Below are positions 8,495-16,591 of a stretch of 32,731 nt of DNA, one piece after another. The notes beneath the pieces are model-generated. The model was not told the DNA's origin. It saw only the letters and a program-made list of their open reading frames with translations, and ran no database searches. The stretch is from Segetibacter sp. (lineage in GTDB: Bacteria > Bacteroidota > Bacteroidia > Chitinophagales > Chitinophagaceae). Position 1 is the stretch's first letter, and the number at the start of each line of letters is the position of its first letter. A program made the position numbers and the translations under genes. The stretch covers positions 1 to 32,731 of the forward strand of contig JAOQAJ010000088.1 in assembly GCA_025963675.1 (NCBI GenBank), given 5' to 3'.

Positions 8495-9202
8495 ATGAAT
8501 ATTGTTATAACAGGTGCAAGTAGCGGAGTAGGCTACGAAGCTGCTCTTCAACTAACTAAAAATTCGGCCCATACAATTGTAGCAGTGGCGAGATCTGAAG
8601 ACAAGTTGAAGCAATTGTCTGAGGCAGCGTTGATTCGTAATCCGGACGGCGTTTTATTTCCATTTAAATTTGATATTGTTCACGGCGAATATGACGAAGA
8701 ATTGATCCCATATTTAAAAAAGAACCTGGGCAATGTTGATATTCTGGTAAATAATGCCGGCGCTCTCGTAAATAAACCTTTCAGTGAATTAGATCAACTT
8801 GATTTTGTATCAATGCTTCAAAGCAATTTTTTGGGGCATGTAAAAATGATACAAAACTTACTCCCCTTAATGGAAACCAAGGGTGCCCATATTGTAAATA
8901 TCGGAAGTATGGGTGGATTCCAGGGCAGCATAAAATTTCCTGGTTTGGCCGCATACTCCGCCAGCAAAGCTGCCCTTCATACATTAACCGAATGCCTTGC
9001 ATTGGAATTTGAAAAGAGCAATATAAAAGTAAATTGCCTTGCTTTAGGATCTGCACAAACAGAAATGCTTGAAAAAGCGTTTCCCGGATATTCTTCCCCG
9101 GTTAAAGCATCGGAAATGGGGAAACTGGTAGCGGACTTTGCAGTAACAGGGCATAAGTTTTTTAACGGTAAAATTTTACCGGTCTCGGTTACTGCGCCTT
9201 AA
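8495..9202 (+). CDS. short-chain dehydrogenase/reductase (SDR)
   Basis: A 235-residue classical SDR. The cofactor motif TGASSGVG lies at 6-13, NNAG at 86-89, the catalytic Ser138 in IGSMGG, and YSASK supplies Tyr154 and Lys158. All catalytic residues are present, so it should be an active NAD(P)H-dependent oxidoreductase. It starts 3 nt after the stop of the aromatic amino acid hydroxylase, so the two are almost certainly translated from one mRNA. Known SDR enzymes act in pterin metabolism (quinonoid dihydropteridine reductase and sepiapterin reductase in animals). A role in making or regenerating the hydroxylase's pterin cofactor is therefore an attractive inference from context. It is not shown by sequence alone. 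Confidence 0.9.
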   Translation: MNIVITGASSGVGYEAALQLTKNSAHTIVAVARSEDKLKQLSEAALIRNPDGVLFPFKFDIVHGEYDEELIPYLKKNLGNVDILVNNAGALVNKPFSELDQLDFVSMLQSNFLGHVKMIQNLLPLMETKGAHIVNIGSMGGFQGSIKFPGLAAYSASKAALHTLTECLALEFEKSNIKVNCLALGSAQTEMLEKAFPGYSSPVKASEMGKLVADFAVTGHKFFNGKILPVSVTAP

Positions 9203-9306
9203 ATGCTTAACATTAAATAGGTTAGTATTTTTAGATATGTTATCGTTGAAAGTATCGCATAACTTCGAACCTTCGTTTTTGAAGAAGCTGCAAAAAAATT
9301 TGCTGC

Positions 9307-9326
9307 ACAAGTGAGTGACACAACGA
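9307..9326 (-). repeat. dispersed repeat, long-tail variant, copy 3
   Basis: The exact inverted copy of 6496-6515 (20 of 20 nt). It lies in the 245-nt gap between the SDR and PAP2 genes. No gene is evident in that gap. Confidence 0.75.
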
Positions 9327-9447
9327 CGTTGAGAAAACATCTAGCGCCCGTAACAACAATAAATCTAAAAAAGGCGTTCATTTTTTGTGGGCTGGCAATG
9401 AAAGTTTTGCTGGCATTTGTTTTGTAAAAATTCAAAAAAAATAATAA

Positions 9448-10419
9448 ATGCAGTTTAAGAGCGGATTTGTTGCAGGCTTAATTTTCATGTTACCTATAAT
9501 CGGCTTTTCTCAAAAAGCCGATTCGGTAGTAAATAAATTAGACAGTTTAAAAAAACAATCCGACACAACCGGCCAGGTAAACCTAATAGAGCCCGGATTT
9601 TACGATGAGAGAACGAAGGTTAACGCCAGGGTGTTTGGCACATTACTTTTAAATGATTTTAAGCAACAGGCATTATCGCCTCTGGACATACGGGGAAAAG
9701 GATGGTTAACAGGGGCGGCGCTTGTAGGAGCCACGGTTGGAATTAGTTTTTTAGATAAGCCTATACAAGAATGGGCGGCAGGAATGCGAAGAAGAAATGA
9801 CCCAAACTTAGGCCATGTTAGCAAAACGCTTTCTGATATCGGTGGTGTTTACCAGGTAGGCACTTTTGCGGGCATAGCTGCCTATGGGTTTATTTTTAAA
9901 AACTCTAAACTGAGAACGACCACTGCGCTTGCCACCCAGTCTTACATCACTTCCACTTTTTGGTCAACACTATTTAAAACGCTCTCAGGCAGGTTGCGAC
10001 CTCATGATATTAACGAGAATTCAAACCTGAATATGTCTCGTTTCCATGGTCCTTTTTATGCTATTCCGTACGGCAGTAATAGTGCCTTTCCTTCGGGGCA
10101 TACCACTTTGGCATTTGCAGCGGCAAGAGTATATGCAATGGAATATAAAAACGTTCCCGCGATACCTTATATTTCTTATGGCATGGCAAGTCTTATTGGT
10201 CTTAGCAGGATCATTGAAAACAGACATTGGGCAACCGACGTTTTCGCCGGTGCACTATTAGGTCTGGCTTGCGGAACACAGGTAGTAAATAACTATCACC
10301 GCTACGCCCGCCTGGTAAGGACAGGGAAGGTAAAAAAGAAAAAGGGTGACATTTCTTTAAATCTACAATATATGCCAGGCGCCGGATTAATGCCCGGAAT
10401 GGTATACAAGTTTAGGTAA
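9448..10419 (+). CDS. exported PAP2-family phosphatase
   Basis: A 323-residue protein with an N-terminal signal sequence (SGFVAGLIFMLPIIGFSQ). It carries the three PAP2 motifs: KTLSGRLRPHD, PSGHTTLA with P215 and H218, and SRIIENRHWATDVFAG, which supplies the catalytic His and Asp. The enzyme should hydrolyse phosphomonoester or pyrophosphate groups of a lipid, such as undecaprenyl pyrophosphate, phosphatidic acid or lipid A, on the periplasmic side. The substrate is not decided by the sequence. An extra N-terminal region of about 90 residues precedes the membrane-embedded core. The stop lies 9 nt from the stop of the convergent CvpA-CAP gene. Confidence 0.9.
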   Translation: MQFKSGFVAGLIFMLPIIGFSQKADSVVNKLDSLKKQSDTTGQVNLIEPGFYDERTKVNARVFGTLLLNDFKQQALSPLDIRGKGWLTGAALVGATVGISFLDKPIQEWAAGMRRRNDPNLGHVSKTLSDIGGVYQVGTFAGIAAYGFIFKNSKLRTTTALATQSYITSTFWSTLFKTLSGRLRPHDINENSNLNMSRFHGPFYAIPYGSNSAFPSGHTTLAFAAARVYAMEYKNVPAIPYISYGMASLIGLSRIIENRHWATDVFAGALLGLACGTQVVNNYHRYARLVRTGKVKKKKGDISLNLQYMPGAGLMPGMVYKFR

Positions 10420-10428
10420 TTGCTGGTT

Positions 10429-11385
10429 TTAATTTCTAAAGTTCTGGGTAATCATTAATCCATAAAAACCTCCATCTAAAATACCGATTCCAACGCGGCC
10501 AAAAGCGCGGTTGAGAATGTTGGCGCGGTGGCCGGGAGAATTCATTAAACCACGATGACAAATATTTAGGGTTTGCCCTAATGCAAGGTTTTCGCCTGCA
10601 GCGAGAAATCGTACTTTTAATTTTTTCATCCTGTCAAAAGGTGATAACCCTTCGGGTGTAATGTGAGAGAAATAACCACGGGCAAACATATCGCGAGAAT
10701 GGCGCCTGGCTACCTCCAGCATTTCAGGGTCGAATTCCAACGGTTTTAAACCCACTTTTTGCCTTTCCGCATTTACCAATACGAGCATTTTAGCCTCAAG
10801 GTCTTCACGAACTTTTGGATTGTCATCTTTAAAGGGTAATGAGACCGTTTTTTCTGATTTTGGGTCAACCGTTAGCTTATTCAGCGTCTTGTTGACTGCC
10901 TCATCGAATACCGGAGAAAACTTTTCATCGAGCCATTCTACCTTGTCAGCCATCTTTTCGGCAAACAAGCTTTTTCGGGTTTTCTCTGAAAGGCCATCTG
11001 AAAGGGGAATAGATAGTAAAAGGGCTGAAATGATGGTTGCCCAAATAACGCCATTAACTGCTCCCGGAAGAATGCCGAGGGCATGATTTGCAGTGTTAGC
11101 ATGCGCTGTGGCCGGAATGACGCGTAGTATTTGATTGACAATAATTGACAGAATTATTCTAATGATTATAAGGCCAATGATAAATGAAAGCGGCACAGTC
11201 CAAATACCAAGGTTTGAAGCGTGCTTTTCCAAAAAGGTTGCGATATAAGGATAGAATAAGAATGTTAGTACTATACCAACGATAAACATTAGTAGTTCAA
11301 GAGTGCCAATAATAAAGCCTTTTAACCAGCCGCTATAAATTGAGAATAGAACAATGGCAATGAGAAGAATATCTATGTAGTTCAT
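10429..11385 (-). CDS. CvpA-CAP fusion membrane protein
   Basis: A two-domain protein of 318 residues. The N-terminal part (about 1-130) has four hydrophobic spans and the look of CvpA family proteins (YIDILLIAIVLFSIYSGWLKG; LGILPGAVNGVIWATIISALL). After a charged linker (about 130-195) comes a CAP/SCP-like domain (about 200-318): LVNAERQKVGLKPLEFD, ARRHSRDM, GYFSHITPEG, AAGENLA and NSPGHRANILN. These include the His and Glu residues typical of the CAP cavity. The topology would place the CAP domain in the periplasm. CvpA is linked to colicin V production and envelope homeostasis; bacterial CAP domains are poorly understood. The 5' end lies 186 nt before the cobalamin riboswitch on the other strand. 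Confidence 0.88.
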   Translation of the reverse strand: MNYIDILLIAIVLFSIYSGWLKGFIIGTLELLMFIVGIVLTFLFYPYIATFLEKHASNLGIWTVPLSFIIGLIIIRIILSIIVNQILRVIPATAHANTANHALGILPGAVNGVIWATIISALLLSIPLSDGLSEKTRKSLFAEKMADKVEWLDEKFSPVFDEAVNKTLNKLTVDPKSEKTVSLPFKDDNPKVREDLEAKMLVLVNAERQKVGLKPLEFDPEMLEVARRHSRDMFARGYFSHITPEGLSPFDRMKKLKVRFLAAGENLALGQTLNICHRGLMNSPGHRANILNRAFGRVGIGILDGGFYGLMITQNFRN

Positions 11386-11533
11386 AACTTTTAAAATTGT
11401 ACTTGCAACAACCGATTAAAATAATATAAAATATAATGCCGCAACCAGTGAGGCTAATGGGCTAATCCTGCATTCCGGAAGAGCCATTTTTTTCCTCGAA
11501 ATCTTATCAATCCTTCTAATCCTGGTTCCAAAA

Positions 11534-11541
11534 TATTTTTG
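11534..11541 (+). promoter_or_regulatory. -7 promoter element upstream of the cobalamin riboswitch
   Basis: TATTTTTG matches the Bacteroidota -7 consensus TAnnTTTG exactly. It lies about 30 nt before the first conserved base of the riboswitch, so transcription would start just ahead of the aptamer. No matching -33 TTG was found at the expected distance. Confidence 0.5.
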
Positions 11542-11570
11542 TCCTTCACGAATTTGGTCCTTTACATTTG

Positions 11571-11770
11571 CACCGATTGGTTCCCGCATAAAACCGGGAT
11601 TAAAAGGGAAGCCGTTGTAATTCCGGCGCTATCCCCGTAGCTGTAAAGGCACAGCCCGCAAGCCCGTAAAGGGAAGTAAGGGAAAAAGAGCTCAACAAAT
11701 TAACCACTGTCCATTAAGGATGGGAAGGGTGTTGAGTAAGTGTCAAGCCAGAAGACCTGCCTATCAAAAT
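11571..11770 (+). ncRNA. cobalamin riboswitch
   Basis: The segment carries the ordered conserved parts of the adenosylcobalamin aptamer: GGTTCCC...GGGATTAAAAGGGAA, then the GCCG...CCGGCGCT stem, CCCCGTAGCTGTAA, and the B12 box AGCCAGAAGACCTGCC ending at 11762. It is followed by a TonB-dependent receptor gene, which is the common arrangement for cobalamin uptake. Binding of cobalamin is expected to reduce expression of that gene. Ends are given approximately. Confidence 0.95.
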
Positions 11771-11814
11771 TATTTTATCATCGGGCTTTCGGGTGAAAAG
11801 CAGGAGATGTAATT

Positions 11815-11836
11815 GCCCGGTGCGCACGGGCCTTTT
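11815..11836 (+). terminator. probable riboswitch expression-platform hairpin
   Basis: GCCCG and CGGGC (11815-11819 and 11827-11831) can pair around a short loop and are followed by CTTTT. The hairpin lies about 50 nt after the B12 box and 45 nt before the receptor's ATG. It could act as a transcription terminator controlled by the riboswitch. The T run is short, so control of translation is also possible. Confidence 0.45.
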
Positions 11837-11880
11837 CATTTCTCATTATTGCTTTCGCCGAAGGTTCATAGCAAAAACAA

Positions 11881-13812
11881 ATGACTATGACCAGGAATTT
11901 ACTTACTTCAGTTTTTATTTTTGCAGCAGTGGCTGCGAGCGCCCAAACAGACACACTTCAGGGAAATAAGCTAGACGAAGTGATTGTTACAGCAAACAAG
12001 TATCCGCAAAAGCAGAGCACTACGGGAAAGGTTATTACCGTAATCAATAAAGACCAAATCGAAAAAAGCAGCGGAAAAACCCTTTCTCAACTTTTAAATG
12101 AACAGGCGGGTGTTACCATAAACGGTGCGTTGAATAATGCGGGTGCGGTGCAAACAGTGTATGTGCGGGGCGCAGCCTCGGGACGTACTTTAATTCTCTT
12201 AGATGGAATTCCCGTAAACGATCCATCCATGATCAATAATGAATTTGACCTTAACCTATTCTCAATTGACAATATTGACAGGATAGAAATTTGCAAGGGT
12301 GCTCAGTCAACTTTATACGGATCAGATGCGATTGCCGGCGTTATAAATATTATAACTGTAAGCCAGGATGTGACAAAGCCTGTGAATGTAAAAGCAACAC
12401 TAAGCGAAGGTAGCCTCGGCACTTTCAAAGGCAATTTTCAGGTTTATGGAAAAAAGGACAAGTTCACTTATTCCGTTCGTCATGCAAGGTTGTTTACGAA
12501 TGGCTTTTCTTCAGCTTACGACAGCACGGGAAATAAGAACTTCGATAAAGACGGTTACGATGGCAATGTGACAAATGCACAGGTTTTATTTCAGGCCTCT
12601 AAATCGCTGTCGTTAAAATCTTTTATGATGTACAGCAGGTACAGAGCCGATATCGACGCGCGGATTTTTGCTGATGAAAAAGACTATACAATTGATAACA
12701 GCAATTTTACCGGCGGCGCCGGATTCAACTATAAAAAAGGCATTGTTACGCTAAACGGAACTTACCAGTATAGTGAATTGAAACGCAATTATTTCAATGA
12801 CAGCATTTTTAAAACAAGTATCATTTTCGAAGACAATAAGTACTTTGGAAAAACACAATTTGTCGAGTTATATGCTGGTTTAAAACTAGCTAAGCCATTT
12901 ACTTTATTAGCAGGAGCTGACTATAGATTCTCATCTTATAACAATGGTTATGCTTCGATTTCTATGTTTGGCCCCTACAATTCTATAACAAGGGATACGT
13001 CATTAACCCAAAAGGCAGTGTACGCCTCGGTCAGTTATCTTGGGTTAAACAGCAAATTAAACGTCGAATTGGGTGGAAGGGTAAACAAGCATTCACGGTA
13101 CGGCTCTAACGCTACCTACACATTCAATCCTTCTTATGAGATAAGCAATAACATTCGTGTATTTGGTAGTGTGGCAAGTGGGTTTAAAGCGCCAACGTTG
13201 TACCAGTTGAGTATAAATGACGCTTTAAAACCTGAAAAATCTGTAAGCTACGAAGGCGGCATTCAATTCAATAATAAGAAAATAAATACGCGTGCTGTAT
13301 TTTTCAATAGAAAAATAAATAACGGGATAGACTATAACTACATCAGTTTTCAATATTTCAATTATGTAAAACAAGTAGTAGATGGCCTTGAACTGGAAGC
13401 AACGGTAAAACCGGTGAAGCAGCTCACGCTTTCAGCTAACTACACCTGGATTTCATCCCAGGAAACTACACAAAACCGTATTACCAATAAAGATACCGTT
13501 AACTACGGCTATTCTTTACGCCGGCCTGCCCATACTGTAAATGCGAATATCGGATGGCAACCAATTGACCAACTTTACTTTTCTATTTCAGGGAAATATG
13601 TAGGCGACCGACACGATATAGGTGGCTATAAAAAGGCAGACGTTTTATTGGACCGTTATTTTATTACTGGCGCCCACGCCGGCTTTACCCTTAACGAGCA
13701 TGTAAAGTTTTTTGCCGATGGTCAGAATATTTTCGGTAAAAAGTTTTTTGATGTCAGAGGCTACAATTCAATTCCTGCTTTGTTCAACGGAGGCGTTGTT
13801 TTGAGCTGGTAA
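11881..13812 (+). CDS. btuB: BtuB-like TonB-dependent cobalamin receptor
   Basis: A 643-residue outer-membrane receptor. It has a signal peptide (NLLTSVFIFAAVAASAQ), then a likely TonB box in LDEVIVTANK. The plug domain (about 45-160) shows LSQLLNEQAGVTINGA, YVRGAASGRTLILLDGIPVND, IDRIEICKGAQSTLYGSDAI and GVINIIT. The remainder is a beta-barrel ending in an aromatic terminal residue (VVLSW), the signal for insertion into the outer membrane. At 643 residues it lacks the extra N-terminal domain of SusC-type receptors and is close to BtuB in size. The cobalamin riboswitch directly upstream is the strongest evidence for its substrate. No BtuF or BtuCD gene lies nearby, so the inner-membrane uptake system must be elsewhere. 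Confidence 0.92.
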   Translation: MTMTRNLLTSVFIFAAVAASAQTDTLQGNKLDEVIVTANKYPQKQSTTGKVITVINKDQIEKSSGKTLSQLLNEQAGVTINGALNNAGAVQTVYVRGAASGRTLILLDGIPVNDPSMINNEFDLNLFSIDNIDRIEICKGAQSTLYGSDAIAGVINIITVSQDVTKPVNVKATLSEGSLGTFKGNFQVYGKKDKFTYSVRHARLFTNGFSSAYDSTGNKNFDKDGYDGNVTNAQVLFQASKSLSLKSFMMYSRYRADIDARIFADEKDYTIDNSNFTGGAGFNYKKGIVTLNGTYQYSELKRNYFNDSIFKTSIIFEDNKYFGKTQFVELYAGLKLAKPFTLLAGADYRFSSYNNGYASISMFGPYNSITRDTSLTQKAVYASVSYLGLNSKLNVELGGRVNKHSRYGSNATYTFNPSYEISNNIRVFGSVASGFKAPTLYQLSINDALKPEKSVSYEGGIQFNNKKINTRAVFFNRKINNGIDYNYISFQYFNYVKQVVDGLELEATVKPVKQLTLSANYTWISSQETTQNRITNKDTVNYGYSLRRPAHTVNANIGWQPIDQLYFSISGKYVGDRHDIGGYKKADVLLDRYFITGAHAGFTLNEHVKFFADGQNIFGKKFFDVRGYNSIPALFNGGVVLSW

Positions 13813-13847
13813 ATACGCCTGGAAAAAAGCAACATAGTAGTAATTCA

Positions 13848-13873
13848 GATGAACGAAATGCGACGCAACGATG
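13848..13873 (-). repeat. dispersed repeat, short-tail variant, copy 2
   Basis: These 26 nt are identical to 25754-25779, and 18 of them match 6587-6604 inverted. On the minus strand it runs CATCGTTGCGTCGCA then TTTCGTTC. It begins 36 nt after the receptor's stop codon and contains ATG triplets in frame with the downstream gene. Confidence 0.85.
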
Positions 13874-13943
13874 TAGAAAGAAGTTTTTACTGCCTGGATA
13901 AAAAAAAGAAATTATGGGCCCGGCGGTTAACTAAGAACCGTTC

Positions 13944-13963
13944 CATCGTTGCGTCGCACTCTT
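13944..13963 (+). repeat. dispersed repeat, long-tail variant, copy 4
   Basis: CATCGTTGCGTCGCACTCTT. Its first 15 nt are the exact reverse complement of 13859-13873, so the two copies can form a 15-bp stem around a 70-nt loop. It lies between the receptor and CWC genes and could fold in a readthrough transcript. Confidence 0.75.
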
Positions 13964-14001
13964 CGACAGCAAACCATAGTTCAACAAAAACAAGTGTTGA
14001 A

Positions 14002-14202
14002 ATGCATGAAATTAAATCGTGTCCTTGTTGTGATCAACATGTCGAATGCAGGGCAGGTAGCATCGCCATTTGTCAGTGCGTGGAAGTTAATATTTCGATA
14101 GAAACGCGCGAATTCCTTGCTAAAAACTACGATGAATGTTTGTGTAAAGAATGCCTGAAAAAATTAGAAAAAGCAACATCGGCCAAAAAAGATGAATGCT
14201 AA
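14002..14202 (+). CDS. cysteine-rich CWC family protein
   Basis: A 66-residue protein with nine or more cysteines in the CWC pattern: CPCC at 7-10, C16, CQC at 24-26, CLCKEC at 46-51 and a terminal Cys66. The conserved flavour (CRAGSIAICQCVEVNIS, DECLCKECL) matches the small cysteine-rich CWC family, which is predicted to bind metal; its function is unknown. I place the start at the ATG at 14002. The frame stays open to an ATG at 13849, but those 51 extra codons lie across two repeat copies and read as low-complexity Ser, Arg and Lys with no family similarity. It follows the cobalamin receptor and precedes the MarC-family gene by 59 nt. Confidence 0.8.
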   Translation: MHEIKSCPCCDQHVECRAGSIAICQCVEVNISIETREFLAKNYDECLCKECLKKLEKATSAKKDEC

Positions 14203-14261
14203 TTTGAATATGAAATCACCGCAATGGTTGTTGAGTTAATTTTGGAAATAAATAGTTGTAT

Positions 14262-14840
14262 ATGCAATTCAACTTACAGCACTTTCTCACAGTCAGTTTT
14301 ACACTTTTTGCGGTTATAGACGCGATTGGTTCTATTCCTATACTTATATCCCTAAATACTAAAATGGGTGGAATAAGGGAGTTTAGAGCGACCATTATTT
14401 CAGGTATGTTTATGGTTGGATTCTTATACTTAGGTGAACCGTTTTTGAAATTGCTGGGTGTTACGATTAATTCTTTTGCAATAGGCGGCTCAATCGTAAT
14501 TTTTCTACTAGGCTTAGAAATGGTTTTAGGGCATGAAATCTTTAAAAGTGAAAAAGATGCACGTGCGGGAACAGTAGTACCGATAGCATTTCCGGTAATT
14601 GCCGGAGCCGGTACGCTAACAACTGTAATGTCACTAAAAGCAAATTTTGAAGAAATAAATATTCTGCTTGGAATATTAGCGAACCTCGTACTGGTTTATA
14701 TAGTATTAAAATCGTTGAAATTTATAGAAAGAGCGCTTGGCGAAGCCGGGCTGATAGCGGTAAGAAAATTTTTCGGAGTAATTCTTTTGGCAATTGCAGT
14801 AAAGATATTTGGAAGTAACATAAGCGCATTTGGCAAGTAA
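14262..14840 (+). CDS. MarC-family integral membrane protein
   Basis: About 192 residues with six hydrophobic spans. MarC-family landmarks are FTLFAVIDAIGSIPILISL near the N-terminus, the central IGGSIVIFLLGLEMVLG, and PIAFPVIAGAGTLTTVM. I prefer the ATG at 14262; a TTG two codons upstream (14256) is also in frame. MarC proteins are inner-membrane proteins of unknown function. The name comes from proximity to the mar operon in E. coli, and the link to antibiotic resistance has not held up. It follows the CWC gene by 59 nt and may be co-transcribed with it. A tRNA gene starts 22 nt after its stop. Confidence 0.9.
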   Translation: MQFNLQHFLTVSFTLFAVIDAIGSIPILISLNTKMGGIREFRATIISGMFMVGFLYLGEPFLKLLGVTINSFAIGGSIVIFLLGLEMVLGHEIFKSEKDARAGTVVPIAFPVIAGAGTLTTVMSLKANFEEINILLGILANLVLVYIVLKSLKFIERALGEAGLIAVRKFFGVILLAIAVKIFGSNISAFGK

Positions 14841-14861
14841 CTATTACTTTTGCAGCCCTTA

Positions 14862-14936
14862 GGCCTCGTAGTACAATGGATAGTATAAGAGTTTCCGAAG
14901 CTCCAGATCCAGGTTCGATTCCTGGCGAGGCCACCA
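14862..14936 (+). tRNA. tRNA-Arg (anticodon CCG), CCA encoded
   Basis: A full cloverleaf can be drawn. GGCCTCG pairs with CGAGGCC in the acceptor stem. The D arm is GTAC...GTAT. The anticodon loop TTCCGAA carries CCG at 14895-14897. The T arm is CCAGG-TTCGATT-CCTGG. The discriminator is A, followed by an encoded CCA. One mismatch is likely at the 27-43 pair. The anticodon CCG reads the arginine codon CGG. Confidence 0.95.
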
Positions 14937-15141
14937 TCTTTTTTAAAAATCGCTAATCTCCAACAATTATTCTCACTTCTGAAAACAGTATTCGTTTTTC
15001 TGCCTACAGGGGAAGTTTAGAAATAACTAAAACCCGGGTTTATAAAATCCTGTATTAGATCTATCAACCTTTATTGCAGGTGGTATAATACTGACAAGTA
15101 ACCGGAAAAATTTCAGAAGTAATAAATAAACATACAATTAG

Positions 15142-15179
15142 AAAGAGATAAGCAGAAAGTAGAGGCGCCTTATCTCTTT
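15142..15179. terminator. bidirectional hairpin downstream of the sulfate-exporter gene
   Basis: An 11-bp perfect stem AAAGAGATAAG/CTTATCTCTTT (15142-15152 and 15169-15179) with a 16-nt loop. The T-rich arm ends in TTTT on the plus strand, and the complementary arm gives a T tract on the minus strand. It can close the minus-strand exporter gene, whose stop is at 15203, and transcripts coming from the tRNA side. Confidence 0.7.
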
Positions 15180-15202
15180 TACTGATTCATAACGACGTCT
15201 TA

Positions 15203-16591
15203 TTATTTTATACTTGGCGCAGGAAACAACACGCCACCAAATAACAAATACGCCCACAACAATGTCCACGCAATATTAAAAAGTTGGGCACCGATAAAAG
15301 CCACCGCAGGACGCCCACCCTGTGTTTTAATTAGATCAGAGAACCTTGCTTCCAGGCCAATGGCAACAAACGCAAGTGCAAACCAAACCGTGCGAAGACT
15401 ATTGAGTATGCCTGCAACTTGTTTGGTAGTAGCAGTCGGAACCAGGAAAGAGAATAATAATGATGCTGCAAGAAAGCCTAACACAAACTTCGGAAACCTT
15501 TCCCATACAATAGAAGCACCCTTGCCTTCGGTGGTAGTTTTTGCTGACGTATCTTTCTTTAACGTCCACCAGCCAGCAATAAAAATGGCAGCAACCCCTA
15601 TTAAGACGTTTTGTGAAAACTTCACAATTACCCCCGCCTTTACTGCTAACGGACCAACTAGTGCGGCGGCTGCAGTTACTGAGGCAGTTGTGTCTAAAGT
15701 TCCTCCAAGCCATGCCCCGGCCACCATATCAGATAAACCAAACGCACGGATGACATAGGGCATAATTATAAGCATAGGAATTGCAACAAGCAACACTAAT
15801 GAAGTGACGTAAGACAGCTTCTTTTTATCTCCATTGATTGCGCCGGCAGCTACTATAGCAGCAGAAACCCCACAAATGGAAACTGCAGAAGCCAATATAA
15901 CTCCAAACTCATCATCTACTTTTAGTAAGCGTGATAACCACATTGAGAAAAACCACACTGCAGCAACCACCACTACCGCCTGTAAAATTCCTGGTATACC
16001 TGCTTGTATAATATCTGTAAACAAAATGCTTGTGCCAAGGATAACTAAACCTGTTTTAATAAAAAACTCAGAGCGTGCAGCCTCCTTCAACCATGTGGGA
16101 AGCGTTGTAAGATTTCCAATGAGTAAACCTGAGACCAAAGCAAAGACCACGTATTCGATACCGTAATAATTAATTGTTTTATTACCGGCGATAATCAGGG
16201 AAACTACGCCGAGCACAAAAATCAAAGCAAACCCTTTAACGAATTTACTGGCACTGCCTCCGGATAACGAAATGGCAATTGAAGATAAAATCAAAAACAC
16301 CAGCCCTATTCCGGCCATTAATAAAAGGTTGCTGATGGCTAGCACTTTACCCGTCAAATCGTTGGTATTAGCCCATTGATAGACAGGTGTGGTAAACTTA
16401 AAGCCCGGTGAGGCGATTGCAAATAACAGGATAGCCGCTATAATAACTCCACCTATGATGACAGCCCACCAGTCTTCTGTTACAGCAGAAAAAAAGGTTT
16501 TTCTTGTTGCAGGAATGTCTATGTTTTGTTCAACTGCGTCACCTGATTCACTGACGACTGGCGTGTTAGCGGGAACGTTAGTAGAGGACAT
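15203..16591 (-). CDS. YeiH-type putative sulfate exporter (UPF0324)
   Basis: A 462-residue polytopic inner-membrane protein with about ten to twelve hydrophobic spans after a polar N-terminal tail of some 35 residues. The family pattern is clear: VFALVSGLLIGNL, FFIKTGLVILGTSILF, ASAVSICGVSAAIVAAGAI, GAWLGGTLDTTASVTAAAALVG, KFSQNVLIG and FVAIGLEARFSDL. The family is annotated as putative sulfate exporter. In other genomes a LysR regulator often lies beside it; none is present here. The transport function is inferred from family annotation only. Confidence 0.9.
   Translation of the reverse strand: MSSTNVPANTPVVSESGDAVEQNIDIPATRKTFFSAVTEDWWAVIIGGVIIAAILLFAIASPGFKFTTPVYQWANTNDLTGKVLAISNLLLMAGIGLVFLILSSIAISLSGGSASKFVKGFALIFVLGVVSLIIAGNKTINYYGIEYVVFALVSGLLIGNLTTLPTWLKEAARSEFFIKTGLVILGTSILFTDIIQAGIPGILQAVVVVAAVWFFSMWLSRLLKVDDEFGVILASAVSICGVSAAIVAAGAINGDKKKLSYVTSLVLLVAIPMLIIMPYVIRAFGLSDMVAGAWLGGTLDTTASVTAAAALVGPLAVKAGVIVKFSQNVLIGVAAIFIAGWWTLKKDTSAKTTTEGKGASIVWERFPKFVLGFLAASLLFSFLVPTATTKQVAGILNSLRTVWFALAFVAIGLEARFSDLIKTQGGRPAVAFIGAQLFNIAWTLLWAYLLFGGVLFPAPSIK

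Noticed and set aside
9199-9435. Minus-strand open frame of 78 codons between SDR and PAP2 genes
   Set aside because: It crosses a repeat copy, and its composition is not convincing as protein.
13849-14001. Upstream extension of the CWC gene starting at an ATG in the repeat
   Set aside because: The codons cross two copies of a dispersed repeat and have no family similarity; the cysteine pattern starts after the ATG at 14002.
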